64,000 nt of DNA. Origin: Datnioides undecimradiatus (lineage: Eukaryota; Chordata; Actinopteri; Lobotiformes; Datnioididae). Location of the stretch: contig WARS01000016.1 of NCBI GenBank assembly GCA_008933995.1, positions 8,015,848 to 8,079,847 of the forward strand, given 5' to 3'. Below the pieces are notes generated by a model. That model did not search any database. It was given only the letters and a program-made list of their open reading frames with translations, and was not told the origin of the DNA. Below, piece by piece: positions 12,331-25,217 of the stretch. The translations under genes and the position numbers were made by a program. The stretch's first letter is position 1. Each line of letters begins with the position of its first letter.

Positions 12331-15300
12331 GGATAATAGAATGAAATCTGTTTGGATCAAAGATTAGGTTCTTTCACTTGGATTAAGGAGGACATTCAGT
12401 AGTTTGCCTGTTGAGTAACAATTACTGCAATCTTGACAATAGTGGTAGCACCTACTAGGTTATTTAGTGATTCAAGAAGGTCTGGTTTGTCCGAAATGAT
12501 AGCTGTTTTCTACCAGCTGGAGACACAAATTACTAATTATAGATCCTGCACAGCAGTAAGGCTGGGCAAGGCATTTTGAGAAGGAAGAAGAAAGAGCAGG
12601 AGGAAGACCAGTGAGCAGGGATTGGCTGGATTATTTGTGGTGGACAGTCTCAAGATGCAGTGTAACAAATTCTGTGTCAATTGGGCAAAAACTGTGGGAG
12701 TAGATAGGTGTAATTAGTTTTATAGTTGATGGTCTTCGTGATAACTGCCAACTTATAATTTAGATTGTTGCTGTGTCATCAGGACTATGAAGTCATGTCT
12801 ATGTTATATCTATGTGTACAGATTTCTTTATTTCATGCATGGGAAGGCAGATTTCCTCAAAAGAAGAAAGTGAAATGCAGACAGGCACCAGAGCTTTTGC
12901 AGTTATTTTAAGAGCCTAGGCAAGGACTACAAAGTCTGCCCTAATGCAATTTGGATAACATGTTTTTGTTTTCCGTTTTACTCACTGATACTAAATCTTC
13001 AACTATGACATGCAACTGTGTGTGTTTTATGTGATTTCTTTCACACGTGTCTATGGTAATGTGGTTACGTGCTCAAATAATTATTGATTATTTGCTCATA
13101 TGATTCAAACTGTCAAACTGTTTTCTAATAGAATGTTTCTCTCAACATCAGACGGGTCAAGAGATACATAATGAGAGCTGGTGTACTGTATCATCAAAAG
13201 GCAAAGAGAAAGACTGTCAACACAACAAACCAAACCGAAAATATTTTATATTGAGTCATGTGACTCTTAATATTTTGCAAGGTCATACTAGAACAAGGTA
13301 CAAACAGGACACAAACAGAAACGAATACAACATAATAATTATTATTCATAACCCTTTTACCTCTACTGCAACTTCAATCATAAAATAAAAAATGTGTCTT
13401 AATTTGATGCTTTTTCAGTGCACACCCTCTGAATAATCTTATTACAGATGCACTTTCACATAATATACCTAAATATGCTTTTTCTGACCTGGGAGAACCA
13501 GGGTTTATATTTCCTGCGATTGCTCTGCATTTACTAAAGCACAGTGTGTATCATTATCCACCCACCCAGACACTGAATTGCAAAACACAAATGTTTGTTG
13601 TCTTGATTCGACAGCAGAAAATGGTGGAAAGGTCTTGTTTGAAATATCACATTTTTATTTGTTTAACATTGATGTAAGTTCCGAGTGCCTTCCTGCTTGT
13701 CCTCGATAAAACCGCCTGCTTGCTAGACATAGTCTTTTAACAGCCCAACAGCCTTTTTCCACATCAAAATTTCAGCAATGCAGAAAAATGTGTGTACGTA
13801 CATGTGTTGGGGGACACACTTTTGGCTAATTCTGTCTTTTTTTTTGCATGCTTGGGGTACGTGTGGAACCAGGGGAACTGAAAATGTCCGCAAGAGTTCT
13901 GTCATTCATATTTCATCAGTAATAAATATGAATAAACAAGGACAATGCCAAACACCAGAAAGGACACACTCCTTTATTCATTGGGGGACTGCACTGTGTG
14001 CGTGTTTGTAACTGCACTTGTGTGTCGGTCCCTGTCTATATTTGACTTTTGTGGGTATTTGTGCGGCAGGATGTGAACCAGAAGAAAGACGCAACCCCTG
14101 TGGAGGAGACTAAAAGGCAAAAGGTGTGGGTGGGGCAGGAAATGGGCATAAAGTGCTTGAAAATAAAGTTATTATGAAGCCATGCCAAGGTGGGGAAGCG
14201 TTTAGGCTTTTAGGCAGGACAGTACTGACGCCAGAGAGATGGACAAGGGCAGTATTGTCATACAGTTTAATGGCTCCATTGTATTTTCCATTAAAACTGC
14301 AATTCACGGTAAAGTTTACTGTAGTTAGGATGTGAAGAAGGATTAACAATGAAGCCTAAGGTATGGATGTTTGCAGGACTAATATAGCTAAAAGAATGAT
14401 TATAATGACCACATCTGATTACAAAATACCTACCAAACTTTCATAGTAAACTGAATGTCAACCAGGAACAAAAACATAGCACAGAATGGTAAACTGGGAC
14501 TAGGCCATCCTTATGAATATACGATGTGATTTTTCTTGCTTTTAATTATTGAAAGGACTTGAAACATTAAAATGACACAGGATGGTTGTAGACAATCATT
14601 GGTAAGGCCTGTTAGACAATCTGATGTAATGATGGAATAAATTTGCCTTTTAATTTTTAACCAAAAACTGAATTTGTACTCATTTTAATGCCTGACAAGT
14701 GCACTATGCTCTTGAGCAATCTATTATTAATGAAAGTGGAGACATTTATTAATCTACCAAATTTCTTCTATTGCTGTTAATAACTTAAGGAAATAAATGT
14801 ACTGATATGACATTCAGGCCCAACATATGCAGAATGACAAGCAGCTGAAGGTAACTGAAGGTGAATTACATTATGGACATTTGGGGTGGTCTGATTCTGA
14901 TACAAGGTCATGTATGGAAAATGGCTTGTTCACACACAGTAGCTGTATTTAAAATAAATTTAAAATACTGTAATTTTATATTATAATATTGACACGACAA
15001 ATTTCAGTAATACTGCCAAAATTGATAAAATATTAGAATAATCTAGTAAATAAAACAGGACTAATACGTCAACAAATTGATGTAAAAATCCAATATTGCC
15101 ATTAAAAAGTTAACAACTTGAGACATTAAAGAAATAGATATTACAGCATAAACGTTGTGGCAACATCTGAGTAGACAATAGATACAGTCATATTATCTAG
15201 AAGTACATACATTTACATCAGTCACTCTTATCTCATAGAGAAAGGTATAAGAGAAAAAATCAGAATAATCCAGAGAGCAGCTATCCCTACACTTTCAGTT

Positions 15301-16431
15301 AAGATTAAGCACTAGATTTCTGCATCTAATACATTGTGAAACTGACATGACAACATATTATTTCTGTCTCACCACCTTTCTCTTGCAGTGACATTACGCA
15401 TCTTCCCATAACGACCCAGGCATATTTCAGTACAGTCATTACAGAACATTCATGTAATAGAGATCCACACTGTACCATGTGTTTTGATGGCTTTGAGAGA
15501 CAGCAGTTTCACAGATTCACTGTCTGCAATAGTCTGCTACAAAATAATTTAGGTTGGTGGTCAAGGCATACATTTGGCAACATCTCCTCAAAAGCCTCCA
15601 ACATGGGATCTGTCCTTGATCATACATCTCTGGGCACCAGTGTCTGGTCAACATATGTTTTTTGATGTGTCTGCTCATTGCTGTTAAAAACTGCACTTGG
15701 CAGGAGGAGACAGAGGCTTCAAATGTTCCCACATCACCAGATGCCCCGTCTGGCTGAGACAGCACCTGTCGCCAGCGTGGAAGGGAGCATTATACCTGGA
15801 GTAATATATTTTCGATGATTTGCGGATGCTTTGGGGATATTTTTGGCCCCTGCATCCTGCTGCCTGGCAGAGTTCTCAACAAGATCATGTAGAAAAACTG
15901 AATGTAAACTGACTACACGCTGACACACTAAATCATGGAGTGATCGAGGTCCTATTCATGTGGAAATCAAGTATCATTTTATTTGATGATTTCTTGAAAA
16001 CTTGACAACATTTATGGCAGGATACAGCTTAGCTACTTGCTACTGCTGTCAATTTGTTTTTAATATACCAAATAAGCAGAACGCAGAATCAAGTGCACCG
16101 TGTAATTTGTTATTTTCATGTTTGTCATACCTCACAATAACTTATTATAATGTTATATTTTATGGGCATTTATTTGTATGCAAATGCTGTGTTCTATATT
16201 AGGAAACCAGCTACACATATTGCAAGTTTCTTCTTTTTGTTTACATATTCATCAAATCAATGTGTGTGTGTCTCCAACATAAGCAGCATATCCTCGAAGA
16301 ACCGGTGCACTGGGGTGTAAGTATAAAAATCTACTTAAGTACCACTGTGCGCCACTTAAATCAAGGCCTGGGCTTTATAAAAAATGCAGTTAGTATCTCA
16401 CAGATGTGCTGGCGGATCTACAATTTTATAA

Positions 16432-16680
16432 TTAAAGTAATAATCATTTTTATATAGCCCTTCTCAAATAACAGCACACTGTGCTTCACAAACAGAAAAA
16501 TAACGCACAAATAAAATCAACAGCAGAATCAATAAAAGCAGAGTCGGTGCTCCAGGAAGCCTCCTAGGTGCTGTGTTTGTACAAATTGGAGACAAGAGAG
16601 AGACCTTTGACTGAGGCAAAAACACCGAGTTATAGTAATTTAAGTGAGAAGAGATAAAAGCATGAGCGACTTTTACCAAA
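16432..16680 (-). mobile_element. 3' end of a degenerate L2/CR1-like LINE
   Basis: On the minus strand the frame VAHAFISSHLNYYNSVF resembles the C-terminal reverse-transcriptase motif of L2-like LINEs (typically HAFVSSRLDYCNSLL). It is followed by a tail containing GTGAAGCAC, GGGCTATATAAAAATGATTATTA, which resembles the 3' tail of this LINE group. The copy is truncated at its 5' end and mutated. The reverse-transcriptase fragment and tail in the right order make the call reasonably firm. Confidence 0.65.
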
Positions 16681-19600
16681 TCAATAATGAATAAAATATC
16701 TTAATTTTTATAACTTTCCTATCTTGGAAGGAGCAATATTAAACAACTATTAATCAACTCTTCCCAAATAGGGGAATTTACATTTTATCATTTTCTGGTG
16801 TATCTTGCTGTAGCTTGCTAGCCACAGTGTTTACTAGAATGATTACATACAGTGTCAACAAGCAGGCAAAAACAGAGTAGACCTCAAGGGGGTCAAATTA
16901 AACTTTTTGAGGTTTCCCTTTTGCTTTAGTGTGTTCTAAAACTTTTTTTGTGTAGGTAAATGGTCTGAAATGTTAAAAAACACCCAAAGTCCAAACCAAA
17001 TGAAGTTGATACCTTGCAGAAAATCCTGCTTCAGAACTGGCTAAGTGTCTTGCTTGAGTCTAGTCTTTTCTTTAATTACTTGTCTGCATCATTATTTACA
17101 GCACCACCATGAGCTAGGTGATCAGTGACCATCTACCTCACTGCAATCAGACTAATTTTATACAGAAGCACTGCTCATACATCCTAAGCTGTATGTGTGT
17201 GTGTGCGCGCACGGCGTATGTAGATTTACTTGATATGCCTGCCCTTAAAGTAAAGATATAGATGCATGTGAAAGACAAAAAGTCAAATTGCAGGAATTAA
17301 TTGGCTTAGAAATGTTGTGTAACATCGATTAGCACATAACAGCTAGCTTGCTCCGACCATAAAACCGTAATTTTAGCTGCCTGCTGGGCAGTGAGAAGAG
17401 CGCTAATGCTGATTAGATTCCTTCTTGAATGTATGCAGTGGTGAAGTTTGCGGCTTACTGTGATGGTGATATTCATGGTAGGAGTGGGTTACCTTTATTC
17501 CATGATGGATAAAACACTGGTGTAGGTACCAGATATGCTTAGCCTCCCAGATATGCATGAGGTCCTGGATTTTTTACTGAGACAATGCACAAGCTAGACG
17601 ATGTATTTTCAATTAAAAAAAATTAAGTTTAAGTTTAAACTTATTTTATAAAGCTAACCATAAATTTCAGTGACTGCTATCACTTGTACACTTTAATATT
17701 GTAAATGGCAAGAAAAAAGAAAATAACTGTGAAAATCAACCATCTCATTTCCAAAATGACATTAAAAATGATTGAAAATGCAGAGAACACATCTAGGACC
17801 TCAAGCAGATCTGGCAAGTCGAGGATATCTGGTACAACTATACCAATAAGTAAAAAAGCAATGAGTAAAGCAATTTTAAGAGGCCCTTGACATCTGTATC
17901 TAAATGTCGTGCATAATCTCAATGCACTGAGAACACATAGGACTGGTACTGAACTCCTACAGTCTGTAATGTGCATGCTATATGAGACTGATGGGCAAGA
18001 GGACAGCTGCAGAGGCTTTTTCAGCATTCATAAGAACAAATGTTGGAACATTGTATTAAGTTTTTTTCTGACATCACAGAACGAAACTGGACCAGTCTGG
18101 CTTAGCCCAGTTTGGTAATGTCTCGGTATACCACTCGAAAAATAAAGGAGCATTCCTGGATATAGCTCAAAAACAAACAAAAAAATCTTTGACTGCCGCA
18201 AAAAGCTGGTTTAATGGTGTTGAATTAAGCTCAATGCGTTACAAAAAACTGTAATTGAAAACAGACACACAGGGTAGGGGTTTGACTCTAACTTACTCCA
18301 CTGAAATGTTTGGCAGCGCCAAATGTGTGTTCACTAACAAAACAATTGTTTTTGGCTTGTAACTCTTGAATACATGCACAAGCTTTCGCTCTTCATATTT
18401 CAGTTTGAAAATACAGTCCCTCAGTTGTTTGAGTCACTGCTTATATCAACACTGGTTTAGAAAGTTGAACAAGACATTAAAAAATGTAATTCACTAAATA
18501 TGAATGTGAAGAAAACTGGATGGGTAAAATAATAAGGCTAATTAGATTCTTTAACATCATTCGCGCAGTCAGTATTGCTTTTCCTTTCTGTAATGTAGCA
18601 GCTAGCTTATCAAGAGAATTACAATAACTATTATTTTCATACCCTCATTTGGACACAGAATGATGGTGTTACAGTAGAATATAATCATGAAGCTTCATGG
18701 TAAGGTTGTTCAAAGAAATCCTTACTGTGCATTATCTCATGTTGTATGATAATATCTGGTTCATTCTAAAGATGTATGAATCATATCAGTAACACATTGA
18801 GCTTTTTGTGCCTTCACATATGTAGCACATGAATTGAGAGACAACATCAGTGAGGCCTCACTTATTCGCTCACAGTGATCTCTGTTGGAGACAAAGTAGT
18901 GAAATAGAATTGATACGTTTATGTGAATGATCTGTTCTTCGTAGCCACAGAAAACTGAATCAAATTGGATTTTAAATGCTAAAGAATGCCTTAGCCGGGC
19001 AGTGTTATCTCAGTCTGAACCAAAATCTAGTGTCTGTAAAAGCATAAAATTGGAATATGGGTTTTGGGTGTTAAGTTGGCCGAAATGACAGGGCCAGGCT
19101 GGCCGCACTTACGCACCTCCTAAGCCTCTTTTTGAGCTTGGAAAAACCCTCAGAGTGACAAAGTGTAAAAGGCATCATTTAAGGTAACAACTAAGCCTCC
19201 TAGGAAGCTGGAAATGCTCTCACTCTCAAAGCCACATGTTGTGTTTAATTCTAATCAAGCTAATTCAAAAGCACACTATTCAAATAGACACAGTGGGGGG
19301 CTACAATCCAAAATGAAACATCCACCATCTTGAAAGCCTTAAGCTTTCAACTGAAAGATGAATGCTGACATCAAAGGACAGCACATCTGTGTGCATCTTT
19401 TTTTTTTTAACAATGACCATGACTGTCAATACTGGGGAAGCACTATCTACTTTTAAAAGGAAACAGACATGTAAAGAAGCACTCATCAATATTTTGGTTT
19501 TAATAACTGATTAAATAACCAATATTACAGGTGTTGCTTGTTGTGATGAAACCACAGAGAATTATCAAAAGATTCTGCAGCTGCTCCCAGCTCTATGGGG

Positions 19601-22068
19601 TGTTTAAGATCTGTTTTGGTGGAGTCGCTCCACCCTCATCAACAATTTCTCACAATATGTTGCTGTTTTGAGAGCGAAAACCTGAAACTTACATTCATTT
19701 AGTAGCTAGAAGGCACACCGCACACTTAATTCTAATATGGTTTCATGTCCGCTGAACTTATAAGCAACTATTTGACGTGATTCCCAAAACAACTTCATAT
19801 GCAGATAATAGTCGTGCTTGCCACTTGTTATGCTGCCTTCAAAGACCAAAACATTCAATTAATGCAGCTTTAAGAGAACCAAGCCTCACAACAGACTTGG
19901 TTCTCGGGTCAATACGGGAAACTGCCCTTATTTCACTTTCTTGCAGATGTTATTGTTCTATTTTTCTCAAAACTAGATTGCTTTTACTTTTTCCTGTTAC
20001 ATTTTGGTTATTCATAAGAACTGACTATCTGTCAGTGCAGTTTGATGAAAGTCATTAATCACCTAACATCCTTTTAATTATTATCTCACCAACTGTTCAG
20101 CAAATAATCTTATTAATATCATCCTGCTAGGCCAACAGTGATTTGATTTGGGATGTGCAGCTGTTTTGACAGCTTAAAATAGGAACATAAAATGCTTTTA
20201 ATTCATAGTCAAGATGTATAGGTGGCAATTTCTTGGTTAAAGCTCTAATATGCTTGTCATGCTTCTAAATCCACCCTGAAACCACCTCTCAACTAGGATC
20301 AAGATTATCCTGATTTTCAGCATCAAAACAGTCTGCCTTTGAGTCATGAAAAACACAGATACAAGTTTTAAGATTGATAAAAAGTAGGATTTCATTTCCA
20401 AAACTAAATCCTCGCCTGAGCAAAGACAATTACTATTTTTTGGGTCTTGAAAAAAAAAAACTATTTTCAGATTTATTTCAATCCGATTACAGTCTCAAAA
20501 ACTGGGCTGGAACTGGATAAGACTTATCAGAAATCTTGAGCAGACGGAATCATAGAAAAACCGTTTAAGACACACTGATGCAGGTGAGTATTAGCTGTAA
20601 ACATTTAGGCATAAGCCCCTTGAATGTCAAATGTCTAACCAAGGCAGTGTTAATATTAGCTGCAATGCGGAAGCTGAAGGACTTTAGGGCTGCAATCACT
20701 GTTTTGTTTTTTTTTTCTTGACTGCGACTATGAGACCAGTGTCTTCTGATTTTTTATGCAGTTTAATAGGTGGGAGAGCCACAATACAATCATCTGTGTA
20801 TTCATCTGGAAATGTTTAGCTGTAAGTGTAAAGAAAGAAGATATCCAATGATCAAATTATGTTGAACACTGAATACTTGTTTCTAAAATATAAAATGGTC
20901 AAAATTATGGATCCAGAGCATCATTAGAAAAGATCAACTACTGCTATCATCATTCTAAAAATATCAGTTCAAAAACCTGTATTAGTCAAACCCTACTTAA
21001 TAACACTATGGCTCACTAACTCATTAAATGAGACCACCAACTGTGTTTTGATTAAATGATTAAACAGTGCACGTTCTTAAGAGGCTTTTGGGTTATTAAC
21101 TTGTGTCTGAGACTGCACTATCACACAACAATATACAGAAGATCAGCAGGGGTCAAATGACTCATTATCATATGTCACTCAGTCCTTTTCAATGTTGGTA
21201 ATTGCTAGGAAGAGGATAAAGAAAACGCTTATTTTCATCCTCTCAACCCTCATGTGCAAGGCATTTGACCTGTATGTACGAAGGCAGCAACTGTGGGGGC
21301 AGGGTATCCCTTTATACATTCTTCTAACATTGGACAAGAAAAAAGGGTTTGATTTGTTAGCCGCTAAGAGTCAAATGTAACTCAGTTCTGTTGGTGGATG
21401 TTGTTAGGACAAGATTATCTGATGCAATGCAGCAGTTGCACAGTAACAGGTTTAACAGACATTTTAAAAAGTAAAAGGCCAAGCTGGCCTTTGTGGCAGC
21501 ACATGGTTTTGGTGTTAATAGTCTGGATAGAGAAAACCACACCAACATATGAACCTTGTTTTCAAACATGCAGTTTGTCAACTTCTGTGGATAGTGAGCT
21601 CCAACCAAAAATACTGTGTAGATAAGGGGATTATTTGCTGTAGCTCTTATCTCAGGATATGTCAATACCTCCTTCAGGACAAATTCAGCTACAATGCAGG
21701 GCAGGAAGGTGCATATTCCACCCACAGGTTTGTTGGCTTTTTTCTGTTTATAATTATTCTTCACAAGCTCTAGGTTACAATCTTATGTGTATGTGTGCCT
21801 TCCAAATATCCTCTATATGTTCATGGAAAAAGGGGCAGGAAATAAAGGAGAGGGTATGAATATTCTTACTTGGTTTTATTAGTATTTGTGACCCAGAAGC
21901 AACTTATTCGCAACCCACATCTAGTACCATAAAGTAACCTGAAAGATCTCAGAGCAATATTCCTATGGTTCAGTGATTATGGATTATCATCATACAGCCA
22001 ATTTAAAGTGGAAGCTATTATGCTGACAAGCTATTCTTTGAAACTGTGTCTCAGTAAATGCATAATAA

Positions 22069-22121
22069 TAATTGCAATACTTTCAGTAAAACAAATGGTT
22101 TTACTGAAAGTATTGCAATTA
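22069..22121. repeat. Perfect 24-bp inverted repeat with 5-base loop
   Basis: Arms 22069-22092 and 22098-22121 are exact reverse complements around the loop AAATG. Transcribed from either strand this gives a 24-bp perfect stem. It lies inside the inferred 5'UTR intron of grin2a. No flanking target duplication or longer element was recognised. Confidence 0.9.
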
Positions 22122-23659
22122 AGTGGTAAAAATTCAATGCATCTTTCATGAAAAGAAGGAGAATTCTGCATGAGTGCTCTCTGAACCTTTCCCCACTTGC
22201 AGGCATATGTAGATTTTGGGCTAATTTTGTACTCAAGCTCTAAAAATGTCTCGAGCACTACTAAAAACCAAAACACTGAGGCCAGGATTACACACACAGA
22301 AGAGTCTGATTGCTAACCTCGTTCAGTCTTTTTAAACATAAACTTGAATGCAGCAGAAAGACACCTTTTGGATCTTTATTACAGGCATAGGTACAAGAAC
22401 TTAATGCGTGTGTGAATATCACCAGTTCCACTTTGGTGCCATCAAAATAATCTCAAGGGGGCCATCTTGTTAAAGGCAGCACAATAACATGTTGAGAACA
22501 GCGCATTTAATGTGAGGGATTAAATAGCTTTAACTGCAAAGAAACAGAACAACAGTCTCACTTCTGACTATACTGACAAGCTGCTTTGAGACAATGAATT
22601 CTGAACTACAGTACCTGCTCTGCCAACAGTGGAGATGGTTCAGTGAACAGCTCAGTGAGATGCATCTCGACACATAATTTCAACACTATGTCATGCTGGA
22701 ACCAAAATGGGACTCTGAATATGGTATGCATCACATCACTGAGAATTTTTCATTTTTATGGTTTTGCTGTTTGGCTTTGTTTCAGCAGTTGCTTAATAGC
22801 AGACTGTGAGAAATGAAAATACAATGCCCAGCTGAGCAGGAAACACTCTCTGGAGCGATAACAACAAAAAGAAGGTGAACAGAAAAGTAGACCTACTATA
22901 AAATACTGTTAAGGTTTTAAAGGTGCGGTGACATCACACCCAGAATTCATTGCAGCTTTGCACAAGATATTTATATTAATGAAGATAGCAACAGCTCTCG
23001 ACAGTCACTGCTCCCCACTCTATTGCGTTTATGCCCTACAGAGTTGATCTCCTTTTGTGTCATCCCACTATTCAAGAAAATAGGCTACTGCTGAGCACAT
23101 CCTCACTCTCTCTCCCCAGTTCTCTACAACATCACCATGAGTCTGGTATCGCAGGAAAGATAATTTGCCCTAAATGATCAGGACAAATTTACACACATGC
23201 ACATAAAATTTGTGGCACTGGTTTGCCTGGAATGATTAGTCCGATGGAGAATTATGGGAATTAGAGGCTTATGATCTGTCATGTCACACTCTTATGCTAT
23301 ATGTCAGACTCTTATAGATACCCCCCATGTAACATCTGTGTGTGTATGTGTGTGTGTGTGTGTGTCTCTGTGTGTTTGTGCATGTGTGCGATGGCTTCCA
23401 TGTCCCTGAGAGGAGGAGAAGACACTTCGTGTGTCAGACTTGGCACGGGAAGCGGGAGGAAAACGGAAGAAAATGTGTTTCTACAACGTGACTGCATTCA
23501 AAGCCTGAAAACTGTAATTTGAGATATGAATTCATTACACGGCCTCTCATCAGTAGCCGCGGATAATGTAGTGCAACAGCGCCGCTTAGCGTCGCACAGA
23601 GCCCTGCCTGAGCCGCACTGACAGCGTTTCTGCCCCTGATCGCTGTTACCAGCAGCGGT

Positions 23660-23670
23660 CCTTACCTTCG
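23660..23670 (-). other. grin2a: Candidate 5' splice site of a grin2a leader exon
   Basis: The minus-strand sequence reads CGAAG|GTAAG, a near-consensus donor, with the last exon base at 23666. It is the donor in the CpG block closest to the coding exons. Confidence 0.45.
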
Positions 23671-24311
23671 GTGTCACAAAGCGTGGCTGCTGCAGGTTTG
23701 CGGTCGCGGAGGTTTTGCGCCTTCTTCTTCTGAGTCCGTGCGATGAATGTTGAGTTTTACTGCCGTGGTGTGAGGGCCCGTGCAGGCAGCCACCATGACC
23801 TGTCCGTTTACTGGCATTGTGGTTCCTTCTCACGGCGTCAGTGAAACCAGTGGAAAAGTGTTCAAACTTGATCTGGAAAACAGGAAAATACAAAATGCCA
23901 CTGTCTCTTGCATTGCTCCCCCGAAAAGCGCAGACTTGTTGAATTTGATTCTGTTTTGTGCGAGGACGCGCGCCTACAGACTGCTGCTTATATCCAGTAT
24001 ATGAGCTACAGACATTATTATCAAATGTCATTATATTTCTTGTAATTTATAAGAATTTAACAGTTTCCATTTTATCTAATACCACCTCATTGCTGGTGCC
24101 CCTGTGTGTTTGTGTTCGTCGCGCGCGTGTGTATTACGTTAGCTGTATGTTTGTGTATGCCGAAGCCCAAGTGCGCGCGCGCTTGTGTGTATCTTTCTCT
24201 TTTGGGGATGCTGAGACACAGGCTTATTGGTTGAAAAGCTTGCGTGACGAAAACACAAGTTAAATTCAAGAAAGATGGTGTGCGGCGAGAAAGGCAAAAT
24301 AGTACTGGTTT

Positions 24312-24339
24312 GCTCTCTCTCTCTCGCTCTCTCTCTGTA

Positions 24340-24414
<75 letters not shown>
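24312..24414. repeat. Compound (TC)n-(TG)n-(GA)n microsatellite
   Basis: A CT tract at about 24312-24336, a TG tract at about 24345-24380 and a GA tract at about 24380-24414 lie in series. The CT and GA tracts are reverse complements of each other, so the unit is an inverted repeat with a TG/CA loop. It sits inside the CpG-rich block. Confidence 0.95.
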
Positions 24415-24419
<5 letters not shown>

Positions 24420-24737
24420 CGTTAAAAACAGCCTGTGGCTCCTTAGCGAATATTCCCCTCACGCGCCCCTCTTCGGTGCCGGGCTCGTCTATGTAGGGCA
24501 TGCAGCAGGTTGTGTGTCGAGGACTCGGCTCGGACGAACGAAGGAGCGAAGAGAGGCACACAAACCAGCCACCCCACCACCCCGCCTCTGCTCCACTTTA
24601 AGAGGGAGAGAGTGAGTGTGCGGCAGATATTAAACCACTGAACCCCGACAACTGCTGCTCAATTTCCGCGTCAACACCAAAAAGGAGAGAGTTAGTTCTA
24701 AGCTAAGCCCGAAAAAATCAACATACTAATTAAGATA

Positions 24738-24750
24738 ACTCACCCCATTC
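24738..24750 (-). other. grin2a: Candidate 5' splice site of an alternative grin2a leader exon
   Basis: The minus-strand sequence reads AATGGG|GTGAGT, a strong donor, with the last exon base at 24744. It lies downstream of GC-rich leader-like sequence at 24.75-25.5 kb. It could define an alternative or a second untranslated exon. Confidence 0.4.
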
Positions 24751-25170
24751 CCGTGACACATCTCTCCAGGCGGCCAGGTGGAGATGACATTGCAGCCTGT
24801 TACTCCATTCGGGTGCCCTCGGCAGGAGTGGGAATCACATACGACTCTCCTCCGTCAGATTAATCCATCAATTTCTCCTCCATCCAGTCCCCCCCAAAAA
24901 CACACCACCACACGGATAAATCCACCTGTCTGCCTCTGAAGACCACCCCCTCCACCACCACCTCTCCTCCGGTAGATAGGTAGTATTCCTCTCGGGTAAG
25001 ATGTCAAACACCGTCCATTCAACGGCGGAGACGGGCTGAGGAAAGAGGTAGGAAAAAAACAGCCGTTGATGTGCGGGGAACAGTTAGACTCTAGAATCCA
25101 AAATAATCGTTGGTTTGGAATCTCCAGCGGCAGCCCCGCGCGTTCCGCAGTGAGGGCTCGTGGACAGGTC

Positions 25171-25217
25171 CGCGCGCCTCCTCCTCCTCCTCCTCCTCTC
25201 CTGTCCTCCTCCTCCTC
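25171..25217. repeat. CTC trinucleotide repeat
   Basis: An imperfect CTC/GAG trinucleotide run lies in the CpG-rich block. It creates spurious Leu-rich and Arg-rich frames on the two strands. Confidence 0.85.

Larger units (their letters stand above)
4603..23665 (-). other. grin2a: Large 5'UTR intron of grin2a (inferred)
   Basis: The coding exon starts with a splice acceptor, and the nearest CpG-rich block with good minus-strand donors is about 19 kb upstream. This interval is therefore inferred to be one or more introns in the untranslated leader. It is AT-rich and holds two degenerate LINE fragments (about 12.2 and 16.5 kb), a perfect hairpin at 22.07 kb and scattered short microsatellites. 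None of its open frames (for example 17680-18027 or 21357-21764, minus) has a recognisable domain or flanking splice logic. Confidence 0.6.

Noticed and set aside
15477-15930. Cluster of overlapping frames on both strands near 15.5-15.9 kb
   Set aside because: Slightly higher GC than surroundings, but I could not match any transposon or protein. Possibly an old repeat; not supportable.
17680-18027. 115-codon minus-strand frame with hydrophobic runs
   Set aside because: The hydrophobicity arises from A/T-rich complement. The plus strand also has a frame, and no homology or splice context was seen.
21357-21764. 135-codon minus-strand frame
   Set aside because: No domain recognised, overlapping plus-strand frames of similar length, intronic location.
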